DNA of 64,000 nucleotides from contig JBMNJJ010000005.1 in assembly GCA_050951605.1 (NCBI GenBank), positions 1 through 64,000 of the forward strand, read 5' to 3'. A model generated the notes under the pieces. It ran no database searches. It worked only from the letters and a program-made list of their open reading frames with translations, and was not told the origin of the DNA. Of this stretch, positions 1 through 8,485 are shown one piece after another (within the stretch, counting starts at the first letter, position 1; each line of letters begins with the position of its first letter). A program made the position numbers and the translations under genes. The stretch comes from DUTS01 sp050951605 (lineage in GTDB: Bacteria; Bacillota; Peptococcia; DRI-13; DTU073).

Positions 1-142
1 CCTGAACAATATCCAAAGCATCATCAGGATTTTTGACATAACTATAAGCGATTCTATAAACGGCCTCTTTTCTCTGCTGCACAAGACAACGAAAACTTTC
101 TTCATCTCCATTAATGGCCTTTTCCACAAGTTTAATCAGCAA
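1..142 (-). CDS. ECF-type RNA polymerase sigma factor, N-terminal part (runs off the window)
   Basis: The first 47 codons read LIKLVEKAINGDEESF, then a region ending AYSYVKNPDDALDIVQ. This is the start of sigma-70 region 2 of extracytoplasmic-function sigma factors (core-polymerase binding, -10 recognition). I chose the TTG at 142 because AAGGAGG lies 5 nt upstream. The gene continues beyond base 1, so region 4 and any anti-sigma partner cannot be seen. The family match is clear from the short stretch; the regulon is unknown. Confidence 0.8.
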   Translation of the reverse strand, partial: MLIKLVEKAINGDEESFRCLVQQRKEAVYRIAYSYVKNPDDALDIVQ

Positions 143-475
143 ACTTACCTCCTTACCCACACATCTTGGAACCCGTGTATGTTTTTTATTTTCACCCATT
201 AGACTGCTCAGTTATAAAAAAAGTTTCAAAAGTTTTAAAGAACTTTAAATTACGCCAAAGGGCTATGAAAAAACCGGTTCTATAATAAATGTTGGAGTAG
301 CAACAGAGGAAAATAAGAATTAAAAAAGAAAAGAAGAGAGCATACCCTATAATCAACCCATGACGATATCTTACAAGCATTCCTGTAAGGTTTTAAACGA
401 TCTTTGAAAAAAATATCGCCCCCTAATATGATTTAAGTGATATTCAAGAATCATACAAAACTAGGAGGCGGTATT

Positions 476-535
476 ATGCAAGATAAGATTTTAAGAATTA
501 CAACAAAAACGCTAATAGTAGGGATTGATGCATAA
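476..535 (+). pseudogene. IS110-family transposase, first 19 codons only
   Basis: An ATG after a good ribosome site (CTAGGAGGCGGTATT) opens a frame reading MQDKILRITTKTLIVGIDA and then a stop. The LIVGID pattern is the start of the DEDD nuclease domain of IS110/IS1111 transposases. The rest of the gene is missing and replaced by IS256-derived sequence. The assignment rests on this short but characteristic start. Confidence 0.55.
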
Positions 536-536
536 A

Positions 537-1195
537 AACTTGCGCTCTCGTTTTCGCTGATCCAGATGCCCAGGATGTCTTTCTGTCCGTTCATGTCAAT
601 GCCCAGCACCGAGTAGACGCATTTGTTCATGATCTGGCTGTTCTTGCGACTCTTGAACACGATCCCATCAAAATAAATGATAGGGTAGACCGACTCCAGC
701 GGACGGTTCTGCCACTCGTTTACTTCAGGGAGAATCTTGTCCGTTATCTTGGAAATCAGCGTCTGCGGTATCTCCACCCCGTAAATCTCCCGTAGGCTGT
801 CCTCAATATCCCGCTGACTCATCCCCTTTGAATACATCGCCATGATTTTCTGCTCGATTTCATCAATCCGAACCTGCCGCTTTTCAAGGACTTTCGGCTC
901 GAACTCGCCGTTTCTGTCGCGGGGTACGGCAATTTCACTCTCGCCGTAATCGCTGATGATGGTCTTATGATTGTAGCCGTTGCGGGAATTTCCGGTGTTG
1001 TTGCCTTCTATGCTGTGCTTTTCGTATCCCAAGATGCTCGTCCATCTCGGCTTCCAGCATCTGCTCAATTGTTCCAACGAAAAGCCTTTTCAGCTTCGAC
1101 TGAATGTCACCCGTGCTTTGGCAGTCCTGCATCAGCAAACTAACCAGTTCCATTTCTTTTTCAGTAAGAATGTTTTTTGACTGTCTCATTTTCAT
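537..1195 (-). pseudogene. IS256-family (mutator-type) transposase, frameshifted and 3'-truncated
   Basis: The N-terminal part starts at 1195 (MKMRQSKNILTEKEMELV) and runs to EAEMDEHLG. It continues one frame over from about 1030 with YEKHSIEGNNTGNSRNGY and later SKGMSQRDIEDSLREIYG and NKCVYSVLGIDMNGQKDILG. These are standard IS256 transposase segments, including the first catalytic Asp region (YPIIYFDGIVFK). One extra base near 1028-1031 breaks the frame. The C-terminal half, with the remaining catalytic residues, is lost after ISENESASFYASI, so it cannot be functional. Confidence 0.85.
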
Positions 1196-1362
1196 AACCT
1201 CCGTTTTTGTTTTATATGGAGGTTATTGCCATTTACACGGATTAATATTCAGTCTCTGCTGGAGTGTCCATTTTATCGGGAAAGCCTCATCCGCTAACTT
1301 AAATTAAATACAAACCTAGCTATGCATGTTCACTTCCCATTAATAGTTTAATATATTTTCTA

Positions 1363-1680
1363 TTATCGTACCAGCCACCCATAATCCTGCCTACAATCCA
1401 CGATATAGTCAACGTACACCGTCTGATCCTTAATCTGATATAAAATCAGATACCATTTCTCAACGAACATCTTATGGTATTTATTAAGCGGGATAAATTC
1501 GGCATCAAGAAATGGAAAGCGCTCCGGCAATTGATTTAGGGAACGAATAGCGTCCATCAGGTCATTTTTTATCCTGCGGGCGGCAGTGGGACTTTTCGGC
1601 GCTAGAAAACGAACATGGCCCGCCAGCATCTGACGGGCACGGTCTGAAACAATCACCTTATATTGAGATTTCTTTTCCAT
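1363..1680 (-). CDS. RelE/ParE-family toxin
   Basis: A 105-residue protein with the ParE/RelE fold signature: an N-terminal strand (YKVIVSDRARQML), a helical hairpin with LNQLPERFPFLD, and C-terminal strands with KWYLILYQIKDQTVYVDYIVDCRQDYGW. Members of this family inhibit gyrase (ParE) or cleave translating mRNA (RelE); the sequence does not say which. Its start lies inside the end of the upstream antitoxin gene (23-nt overlap), the usual arrangement for a co-translated toxin-antitoxin pair. Confidence 0.85.
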   Translation of the reverse strand: MEKKSQYKVIVSDRARQMLAGHVRFLAPKSPTAARRIKNDLMDAIRSLNQLPERFPFLDAEFIPLNKYHKMFVEKWYLILYQIKDQTVYVDYIVDCRQDYGWLVR

Positions 1681-1948
1681 GTTCCACCTCGCCTATAATA
1701 CCCTCAAGGTATTTATCCAGTTCATCCGGGGTAACTCCCACGCGTCCTGCCAATCGGTCTTCCTCTACAGCCAGCAGTTCTTCACGCAGCTTCAGCATTT
1801 TTTCACGACGGATAAACGCCTCTATATCCATAACCACGAGGTCACCCTCGCCGTTCTTGGTGAGAAAAACAGGCTCTCCAGTGGACTTGCACAAAGCTGC
1901 AATTTCGTTATAGTTTTGTCGGATACTTGCGGATGGTTTAATCTGCAT
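1658..1948 (-). CDS. Phd/YefM-family antitoxin
   Basis: A 96-residue protein starting MQIKPSASIRQNYNEIAAL, followed by the Phd/YefM DNA-binding core with TGEPVFLTKNGEGDLVVMD and IEAFIRREK. The helical C-terminal tail is what normally wraps the toxin. Members bind the toxin and autorepress the operon. I chose the ATG at 1948, with GAGGAG 9 nt upstream, rather than a longer frame from 1981 that would begin at the promoter -10 box. It is transcribed ahead of, and overlaps, the ParE-like toxin gene. Confidence 0.85.
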   Translation of the reverse strand: MQIKPSASIRQNYNEIAALCKSTGEPVFLTKNGEGDLVVMDIEAFIRREKMLKLREELLAVEEDRLAGRVGVTPDELDKYLEGIIGEVEHGKEISI

Positions 1949-1981
1949 GGTATCAACTCCTCGTAGCAACATTCTAACCAT

Positions 1982-2010
1982 ATTATACCCCTTTCATGCT
2001 ATGAAATCAA
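1982..2010 (-). promoter_or_regulatory. Sigma-A-type promoter of the toxin-antitoxin operon
   Basis: On the minus strand, TTGATT and TATAAT are separated by exactly 17 bases, just upstream of the antitoxin start. The placement supports an autoregulated toxin-antitoxin promoter; the operator itself was not identified. Confidence 0.6.
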
Positions 2011-2106
2011 TTAACTATTTGTTATCCTATAATTTGACAAATATAATGATTGTTCTGATTATTTATTGATTAGAAAATCAGGTAGATATGTTTCCCCAAA
2101 CACAAA

Positions 2107-2142
2107 AGCCATCGAATGTCATCTACACACTCAATGGCTTAA
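2107..2142 (-). terminator. Intrinsic-terminator-like hairpin after the rlmD remnant
   Basis: AAGCCATTGA pairs with TCGATGGCTT (one mismatch), followed on the minus strand by TTGTGTTTG. The U-tract is weak, so this is a moderate call. Confidence 0.45.
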
Positions 2143-2162
2143 ACTATTGATGTAACTATGTT

Positions 2163-2935
2163 TTACTGATTTTTGAGCTTAATCACTACCTCACAATGTG
2201 CCGTCTGCGGGAACATATCTACCGGCTGTACTTCCTTTACCACATAGCCTCTATCTACCAAGTGCTGTAAGTCTCGTGCTAACGTAGCTGGATTACAGGA
2301 AACATAAACGACACGTTGCGGACTAGCTGCGATAATACTATCCAATAATTCTCGCCCACACCCCTTACGCGGGGGATCAACTACCACCACTTGAGGTCTT
2401 GCCCCTTTTGCCACCATTCGGGGCATTGTTTTTTCCGCTTTTCCTTACACAAACTCCACATTATTAATCTCGTTTCTCGCAGCATTTTTTCGAGCATCAT
2501 AAACTGCTGCCGGGGCAATTTCTATCCCTGTTACTTTTCCGGCTTGCTGTGCCAAAAACAAGCTGATTGTCCCAATCCCGCAATAAGCATCTATGACCTC
2601 TTCTTTACCGGATAAAGCAGCATACTCCAAAACCTTCTCATATAAAACATTAGTCTGTAAACTATTCACTTGAAAAAAAGAAGCCGGGGAAATAATAAAC
2701 GAAAAAGGACCTATTTTTCCTCTAGCCAATCTCTCCCCCAAATTATCTCGATCTTCCTACCAAGCATAGCCCCGGCTGCTCTAGTCTTTTCACTCTGACA
2801 AACACCGACAACTTCCGGATATTTCCGGAGGATTTCCCCCTTCTCCCTACTTTCTCGAATTAAAATCTGCTGCAATCCAGATAACCCTTTTCCCGCTACT
2901 TTAACTTGAAAAGTTGTTAGTATCTCTTCCAAAAA
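2163..2935 (-). pseudogene. rlmD: 23S rRNA (uracil-5-)-methyltransferase remnant (RlmD/RumA family)
   Basis: The C-terminal half of an RlmD-type SAM-dependent m5U methyltransferase is recognisable: ISPASFFQVN, DAYCGIGTISLFLA (SAM-binding loop), VVVDPPRKGCGRELL and VYVSCNPATLARD (catalytic Cys region). It is broken in several ways. The N-terminal TRAM and central domains are gone. About 20-25 codons seem missing between REKGEI and LRKYPEVVGV. One A is lost from an A-run near 2712 (frame change after RDWLEEK). An in-frame TAA sits at 2447-2445, before GKAEKTMP. Several independent lesions make a sequencing artefact unlikely. Confidence 0.85.
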
Positions 2936-3135
2936 TTTAAATTTACTAAATGTAACGCTTGTTGTCCACCATCTGCTGCTGTGTTCATAGTAGGAACAAT
3001 AGTTTCGGACTCCTGCCCATGGTTATAACGAATAAATTTACCACCTAACTGAACAGAATTCCCCTGGTTCTGGGACCCACAACCAGCGACAAGTGCTGCT
3101 AATAGTGAAAATACAAGAACAAGAAAATATCTAGT
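2917..3135 (-). pseudogene. Lipoprotein-like fragment without a start codon
   Basis: Directly after the SDR gene the minus strand encodes a lipoprotein leader, KTRYFLVLVFSLLAALVAGC, with a lipobox (LVAGC). About 50 polar residues follow, then a stop at 2917 inside the rlmD remnant. No ATG, GTG or TTG is in frame before it; stops lie a few codons upstream. It looks like the start of a secreted lipoprotein gene that lost its initiation region and its 3' part. Confidence 0.4.
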
Positions 3136-3137
3136 TT

Positions 3138-3872
3138 TTAAATGACAAAGCCACCATTAGGACTAATCACTTGCCCTGTTATAAAATCAGCTTCCGGTGA
3201 AGCTAAGTAGAGAGCTAAGTGAGCAATTTCCTCCGGTTTGCCAAATCTCAGCAAGGGAGTTTCTTCTTTTAATTGCTCCTTTTCCGTGTCATTAAGGCCT
3301 TCATTCATTTCTGTTTCAATAATACCGGGTGCAATACAATTAACTTGAATCCCCGATGGCCCTAATTCCTTAGCTAAGGCTTTTGTAAAACCAATCATCC
3401 CGGCTTTAGCCGTAGAATAATGGACTTCACAGGAAGCCCCTACTAACCCCCATATGGAAGCAATATTAATGATTTTTCCTTTCTTGTTATGAATCATTGG
3501 GGGTAATACACCCTGACAACAATTAAACATTCCCTTTAAATGCGTGTTTAACATCGTGTCCCATTCGTCTTCACTAATTTCTGTAAATAATTTAAACTGA
3601 GAAATACCGGCATTATTAATCAACACATCAATGGAACCAAACAACTTTTCGCCGGTGGCCATCATTTCTACGACTTGAGCTTTTTCTGTTACATCCGCTC
3701 GACAAACTGCTACAGTACAGCCTTGCTTAGTAAGCTTTTCTGCTAAGGCTTGTGCTTCCCGCTCTGCTTTCAAATAATTAATTATTACATTAAAATTATT
3801 CTGCGCAAAAACCGTCGCCATCGCCCGCCCGATTCCTCTTGACGCCCCGGTTATTAATACCGTTTTTTTCAT
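3138..3872 (-). CDS. Short-chain dehydrogenase/reductase, EF-P 5-aminopentanone reductase (YmfI)-like
   Basis: A 244-residue classical SDR: TGASRGIG at residues 8-15 (NAD(P) loop), NNAG near 87, and the Ser-Tyr-Lys triad in NIASIWGLVGASCEVHYSTAK. The run SIWGLVGASCEV-YS is unlike ordinary FabG but close to my recollection of Bacillus YmfI, which reduces the 5-aminopentanone group on Lys32 of elongation factor P. FabG-type 3-ketoacyl-ACP reductase is the alternative. It stands alone, with no fatty-acid genes nearby, which favours a specialised role. Confidence 0.75.
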   Translation of the reverse strand: MKKTVLITGASRGIGRAMATVFAQNNFNVIINYLKAEREAQALAEKLTKQGCTVAVCRADVTEKAQVVEMMATGEKLFGSIDVLINNAGISQFKLFTEISEDEWDTMLNTHLKGMFNCCQGVLPPMIHNKKGKIINIASIWGLVGASCEVHYSTAKAGMIGFTKALAKELGPSGIQVNCIAPGIIETEMNEGLNDTEKEQLKEETPLLRFGKPEEIAHLALYLASPEADFITGQVISPNGGFVI

Positions 3873-3900
3873 GTCTTTTCGCCCCTATCAATCTCGCAAT

Positions 3901-6375
3901 TTATCGAAAATCTTCTTCTGTCTCTTTCTTTGATTTTTTGACAATACCTTGTACAACCCCCATTATTTTGGCTTGTTCACTGTTAATTTGTATGGGTTCA
4001 TATTCTTCATTGGCCGGCATCAAAAGAACAGTTGAACCCATCGTGACAAATCTTTTTAAAGTTGCCTCATCATCAAGAGAAACAATAACAATATCCCAAT
4101 TACTGGCTTTTCCCTGTTTTTTAACAACTACATAATCACCATCTTCAATATTAGCCTCCACCATACTATCACCTTGTACCTTTAACATAAAATACTCATA
4201 ATTTTGACTATACCATTCCCTTGGTAAGTAAAAGTGGTCTTCAATATTACTATTCATATAAATAGGCTGACCGGCGGCGATATTTCCATAGACTGTGAAT
4301 TCACGTGTTTCTCTAAAAGTAATATACTTTTTCTCCTCTCCCCTAGTGATCTCAATTTCTTTTTTATTATTTATATCCCTTTCAATAAAATATGTACGTC
4401 GATGTTTTAAATGAATAAAATCAAACCTCTCCCCAGTAGATGGTAACATTTTCACACTAAAAGTCGGGATATCGTCAATAATTTCAAACTCACTATTCAA
4501 AACAACCATTTCACACCCGTTCGTAACTACACCATAACGACAGGTCTTGTCATTACTCAGATAACTTTTAAGTTGAGCTATTCCTTCTTCTATATCATAA
4601 CCATAGGCTTTAACTTCCACAAAAATGAATGGTCTCAAAGTTTCATTACTGCCATATACACATACCGCAAGATCTACTGCACCCTTTTTAGAAAAGGAAT
4701 TGACAGGATATTCAATCTGCAGTAATTTAGTAGGATATTTATAGGTATTTTCAAGTTCTTGAATAAACCATTGTCTTACCTTTTCTTCATTAGAGTATAT
4801 ATCTTTAATCTTATCTTTAAAACTATAATCATGAAAGCTTACCCGGTAAAAACAATGAGCACGACTACGAACAGATAATTTTAATAATTTAGGATCAATT
4901 TCCTTAATAAATTTTGAAGGAACTCTGCTTGAAGTCATATACAATAAATCGTTCGCTCGCGTCATCCCTACATAAAGCAATTTTCTATCAGTCGTTTCTT
5001 GCACCTGTTGCTCTTCTAATTCTTGATAAAGAGAATAGGGAATTATATTATTATTTAACCCTATTATAAAAACAACTTTAAACTCTAACCCCTTAATCGA
5101 GTGCATGGTGAGAAGTTTCACCGCATTTTCCTCAAAATCCAATTCCTTAGCTAAAGTTGCGCAAATCCCCCACTTATCAAAATACTCCTTAATTTCGGCT
5201 AATTGATTTCGCCTTGTTGCAATCACAGCAATATCTCTTAACTCATATTGTTTCAGTACATGATTTTTAAGCTCTTGGGCAATATATTCAGCTTCTTCCG
5301 GAACATTAGAAAAAGCTCTGTAAACTGGGAAAGAACCCTGTCTATCAATAAGTGAGGGTACTACAAAATTTTCGTCCTCCAAAAGAACAGGGTCATTCTG
5401 AATTAAACTATATGCAGCCTGAGATATCTGCGTTGTTGTACGATAACTCTTACTCAAAACAGAGCTTTTTCCGGTCATATCAAAACCGATACTCGTAAAA
5501 GAACGTCCTTTAACTAACCAGGAATGTGGATAAATACTCTGTGCCACATCACAAGCAAACATGATACTAGAATATTCTTTCGGATAATATAAACAAGAAA
5601 TAAATTCTAGTTGCACACGTGTCAGATCCTGACTTTCATCAACAATAATATGGGTATACTTCTTTTCCACTTGCTCTTTAGCCTCTTTTAAAGCCAAAAC
5701 AGCCGCATCTTTAATATAAATCAAGCCTTTTTCCCTAAGCTTTTGATCAAAATAAAGCATTAATTCAAAGATGGCCCTTCGTGTATCCGAATTTTTTTGC
5801 AGCTTCTGTGGTCCTCTTTCTAAATTTTTCCTATGCATTCTACCTAATCTGTCGGCATGCTGATATTCTTCAAGCTCCAGATAATGACATGACTTTATCC
5901 AATCAATTTCATCCAGTAAAAATTTCGCATATTTTTGATCCAGTATATACACATCGGGGAAACTTTTTTTAAGCTCCAAAATACCGGCATTAATCACTGG
6001 GTATAAAACACTATTTTCAGTTGTCATCTCAAGGTTTAAGTTGTGTTTATTTTTATATCTACAAAAATACCTACGAATTAAACTATCAACCGTTTCAATT
6101 GTAACTTTATCTTTACTGGCACCAATAAGTGTTAAAAAATCAATTTTATTTTCCTCATCAATTTTGTCATATTGATATTTTAAATACTTAGAAAGCGTTC
6201 TATTAAAAGTTAACATCAGTATAGCATCATCTTGTTCATAGCAATAATTATTTAACAGGAAGGGAATCCGATATATTGATACTGTTGTTTTCCCTGAACC
6301 CGCAACTCCTTTAACTAAGCAATGCCCTGCTGGTGATGATTCTACAATCTTCCTTTGTTCGATATTTAATTGCAT
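3901..6375 (-). CDS. UvrD/Rep-type helicase fused to a PD-(D/E)XK nuclease-like domain and a LexA-type S24 peptidase domain
   Basis: An 824-residue three-part protein. Residues 1-490 form a superfamily 1 helicase: Walker A GVAGSGKTT (23-31), Walker B VDESQD (245-250), LLTMHSIKGLEF (421-432) and LLYVGMTRA (466-474). Residues about 500-640 resemble the N-terminal nuclease-like domain of type I restriction R subunits: Asp568 in GAVDLAV, and Glu587-x-Lys589 in FVEVKA. Residues 695-814 are a complete LexA/UmuD C-terminal peptidase: cleavage pair Ala701-Gly702 in NIAAGQPI, catalytic Ser737 in QGDSM, Lys774 in ATLKRF. I start at the ATG at 6375 (GGGGGTG ribosome site); an ATG 24 bases upstream has none. 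Inference: a DNA-repair or defence helicase with a self-cleaving switch. Confidence 0.9.
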   Translation of the reverse strand: MQLNIEQRKIVESSPAGHCLVKGVAGSGKTTVSIYRIPFLLNNYCYEQDDAILMLTFNRTLSKYLKYQYDKIDEENKIDFLTLIGASKDKVTIETVDSLIRRYFCRYKNKHNLNLEMTTENSVLYPVINAGILELKKSFPDVYILDQKYAKFLLDEIDWIKSCHYLELEEYQHADRLGRMHRKNLERGPQKLQKNSDTRRAIFELMLYFDQKLREKGLIYIKDAAVLALKEAKEQVEKKYTHIIVDESQDLTRVQLEFISCLYYPKEYSSIMFACDVAQSIYPHSWLVKGRSFTSIGFDMTGKSSVLSKSYRTTTQISQAAYSLIQNDPVLLEDENFVVPSLIDRQGSFPVYRAFSNVPEEAEYIAQELKNHVLKQYELRDIAVIATRRNQLAEIKEYFDKWGICATLAKELDFEENAVKLLTMHSIKGLEFKVVFIIGLNNNIIPYSLYQELEEQQVQETTDRKLLYVGMTRANDLLYMTSSRVPSKFIKEIDPKLLKLSVRSRAHCFYRVSFHDYSFKDKIKDIYSNEEKVRQWFIQELENTYKYPTKLLQIEYPVNSFSKKGAVDLAVCVYGSNETLRPFIFVEVKAYGYDIEEGIAQLKSYLSNDKTCRYGVVTNGCEMVVLNSEFEIIDDIPTFSVKMLPSTGERFDFIHLKHRRTYFIERDINNKKEIEITRGEEKKYITFRETREFTVYGNIAAGQPIYMNSNIEDHFYLPREWYSQNYEYFMLKVQGDSMVEANIEDGDYVVVKKQGKASNWDIVIVSLDDEATLKRFVTMGSTVLLMPANEEYEPIQINSEQAKIMGVVQGIVKKSKKETEEDFR

Positions 6376-6419
6376 TTCCTCACCCCCAAAATGATGCATG
6401 TTTTTACATATTTTCTTTT

Positions 6420-6448
6420 ATTATAACAACAAATTATCGTTCTGCCAA
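6420..6448 (-). promoter_or_regulatory. Promoter of the helicase-peptidase fusion gene
   Basis: TTGGCA and TATAAT are separated by 17 bases on the minus strand, about 45 bp upstream of the ATG. I found no canonical Gram-positive LexA box (CGAAC-N4-GTTCG) over it, so SOS control by repressor binding is not supported by the sequence. Confidence 0.6.
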
Positions 6449-6672
6449 AAATATTACAAATAATTCGCTTATATCTGAAAAGTTAAAGGGGCTACCTAAC
6501 AGACCTTTTTCAGCAAAGCTATAGTATTTATCACTAGCCACGATGATATGATCCAATTATTTCACCTCCGGTCGTTACTCCGGTCGTTATAAGAAAATTA
6601 AGTTTGGCAAAACTAATAATATAACTGAACCATTCCCTTATTTATAAAAGAAAAGAATTTGAGGTGTAGATA

Positions 6673-6753
6673 ATGGCTGTAGCTCATAAATCCGTAATCT
6701 CTTTTGGTCTTGTTGCTATTCCTATCTCTATGTATACAGCTACACAAGATAAG
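6673..6753 (+). pseudogene. ku: Ku (NHEJ DNA-end-binding protein) N-terminal remnant
   Basis: After a good ribosome site (GAGGTG) an ATG opens MAVAHKSVISFGLVAIPISM, then YTATQD. This is the conserved start of bacterial Ku. After about 26 codons the similarity ends and the frame runs into LigD-derived sequence in the wrong phase, stopping at 6831. Bacterial Ku is normally about 270 residues, so nearly all of it is gone. It is one of few plus-strand genes here. Confidence 0.8.
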
Positions 6754-6874
6754 GCTAGAACCAAGCCTTGGTTGTACTGTAAAATATATGATGAAAACCG
6801 CAACTGGTTTTATGCGGCAAGCTGTATTTAAAGGCCTAAGAGATGACAAAGAAGCAAAAGACTGTCTTACATAG
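6754..6874 (+). pseudogene. ligD: LigD-type ATP-dependent DNA ligase, C-terminal remnant
   Basis: One frame over from the Ku fragment, the plus strand encodes LEPSLGCTVKYMMK, then MRQAVFKGLRDDK, and stops at 6872-6874. The pattern (x)LR-PVFKGLRDDK close to a stop codon is the end of the OB-fold ligase domain of LigD, the partner of Ku in bacterial non-homologous end joining. One deletion joining codon ~26 of ku to the tail of ligD explains the arrangement. Confidence 0.7.
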
Positions 6875-6892
6875 CAACTTCAAATATATTTA

Positions 6893-8275
6893 CTATGCCA
6901 TATTGTGAGTAACCTTTTTTATCCATAGACCTGATTTTAAACGCTTCACACACAACATACATTTACATATTTCCTCAAATATAGAAAGAGCATAAACAAT
7001 ATACACAGGAAGATGAAAAACAAAAGCACCTAATATAGTCAAAGGAACACCAATAACCCACATAGTGAACGCTTCTATTAAAAAGGCTTGTTTCGCATCT
7101 CCACCTCCCCTTAAAACACCAACAATAAGAATGATATCCAACACCCTTATAAAGAAAATTACAGATATCATGTACAAAATAACCTGAGAAGCATATCTTA
7201 CTGTACCGGAAATATTAAAAAAACTAAGGATTGTAGGCGAAATCAGCGACAGAAGTAATCCTAGACCTATACCGGTCAACACCGAAAGAAGGGAAAACCT
7301 CTTCGCATAATTCTTGCCAAGCTGCTCCTTACCTGCTCCGATGCTATTTCCCACCATTACTGCCGCTGCACTGGACATTCCAAAAACAAAAACTAAAAAT
7401 AGCTCATTTATTATATTGCAAATCTGAATAGCAGCTACAGCCTGAGTACCCATTCTTCCATAAACCACCACATAAACTAAACTACCAAGTCCCCAGCACA
7501 TATCGTTTAAAATAACCGGAAATATTGTCCGATATGACCTTTTTATGAAGGTAAAATTTAAATCGGTCAGCTCGCCAACTGAAGCCGCCAGAACACCCCT
7601 ACTACTATAAATAGAAACCACAAGAATCACAGTTTCTAATCCCCTGGCTACTACAGTGGCAAGGGCAGCTCCTTCCACTCCTAAAGCAGGCGCACCAAAT
7701 TTACCGAAGATCAACATATAGTTGAAAAAGACATTAACAATAAGAGCTACAGCACTTATTAGCATGGGTTGTATAGCATTTCCTATCGACCTTAACGAAA
7801 AACTGTAAACAAAAGTAACCGCGGTAAAAATATAACTAATTAAAACTATCCGCAAATAACTAGCTCCCAAATTTATTACCAGTGGGTCATTATTAAAGAT
7901 AAGCATAATCTGCCTAGGAAAGAGGACCCCCAAAATCGTAAACAATACGGACACTATTACAGCAGAGATTAAGCCTATCCCTATAATTCGCTTAATATTC
8001 TGAAGGTCTCTCTTTCCCCAGAATTGAGCAATAAATACACCACACCCAGCACTTAGACCAATTAAAAACATTATGAAAATAAAGAAATATTGATTCGCAA
8101 TTCCCACCGCAGCAATTTCCGTTTCCCCTAATTTACCAACCATGACCGTATCGATCATATTTAAAAAAGAAGTGATGAAATTTTGAATCATGACGGGTAA
8201 AGCTATTACTAACATCTTATTATAAAACTCTTTATCATCAAAAATACCATCAAATAGTTGCAGTTTTTTGCCCAT
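6893..8275 (-). CDS. MATE-family multidrug/Na+(H+) antiporter
   Basis: A 460-residue integral membrane protein with about 12 hydrophobic segments in two similar halves. The N-terminal part has ALPVMIQNFITSFLNMIDT and MVGKLGETEIAAVGIANQ, the typical MATE entry motif; the second half repeats it with FPVILNDMCWGLGSLVYV. These transporters export drugs or metabolites using a cation gradient. The ATG is preceded by GGGAGGATTAA. It has its own transcription unit and no local regulator. The substrate cannot be inferred. Confidence 0.9.
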   Translation of the reverse strand: MGKKLQLFDGIFDDKEFYNKMLVIALPVMIQNFITSFLNMIDTVMVGKLGETEIAAVGIANQYFFIFIMFLIGLSAGCGVFIAQFWGKRDLQNIKRIIGIGLISAVIVSVLFTILGVLFPRQIMLIFNNDPLVINLGASYLRIVLISYIFTAVTFVYSFSLRSIGNAIQPMLISAVALIVNVFFNYMLIFGKFGAPALGVEGAALATVVARGLETVILVVSIYSSRGVLAASVGELTDLNFTFIKRSYRTIFPVILNDMCWGLGSLVYVVVYGRMGTQAVAAIQICNIINELFLVFVFGMSSAAAVMVGNSIGAGKEQLGKNYAKRFSLLSVLTGIGLGLLLSLISPTILSFFNISGTVRYASQVILYMISVIFFIRVLDIILIVGVLRGGGDAKQAFLIEAFTMWVIGVPLTILGAFVFHLPVYIVYALSIFEEICKCMLCVKRLKSGLWIKKVTHNMA

Positions 8276-8485
8276 TTAATCCTCCCGTAATCTTTAAAAC
8301 TATAAAAAATGGCTGCCCTTCTCCTGCTAATTCTAAAATACAAAACTTTGTCTCATTAAGATATAAGACACGTTCAACCATTTGACGTGTCTTGTTTAAA
8401 TGCGAACCTGTTATATCTCCATTTTTATCAATGTTTTAAAACCTGAATTGTTTTGTGTCAAGGGGACGGGGTTGTTGTTTCCTTG

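Larger units (their letters stand above)
421..1290. mobile_element. Composite insertion-sequence scar (IS110 start joined to truncated IS256)
   Basis: A fragment of an IS110-type transposase on the plus strand meets a 3'-truncated IS256-type transposase on the minus strand at about 521-540. Both reading frames pass through the same GATTGATGCAT-like bases, so the junction is within a few nucleotides and may reflect microhomology. Upstream of the IS256 start, about 1200-1265, non-coding sequence may hold the element's outer end, but I could not define an inverted repeat. No intact transposase remains. Confidence 0.6.

Noticed and set aside
192..380. 62-codon minus-strand frame with a hydrophobic stretch upstream of the sigma factor
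   Set aside because: No ribosome site at a useful distance, low-complexity AT-rich composition, and no recognisable family.
6420..6450. LexA/SOS box in the promoter of the helicase-peptidase gene
   Set aside because: A partial GAAC...GTT pattern is present, but the spacing does not fit the Gram-positive consensus CGAAC-N4-GTTCG.
6613..6849. 78-codon minus-strand frame over the Ku/LigD scar
   Set aside because: The plus strand carries recognisable Ku and LigD sequence with a ribosome site; the minus frame is a shadow.
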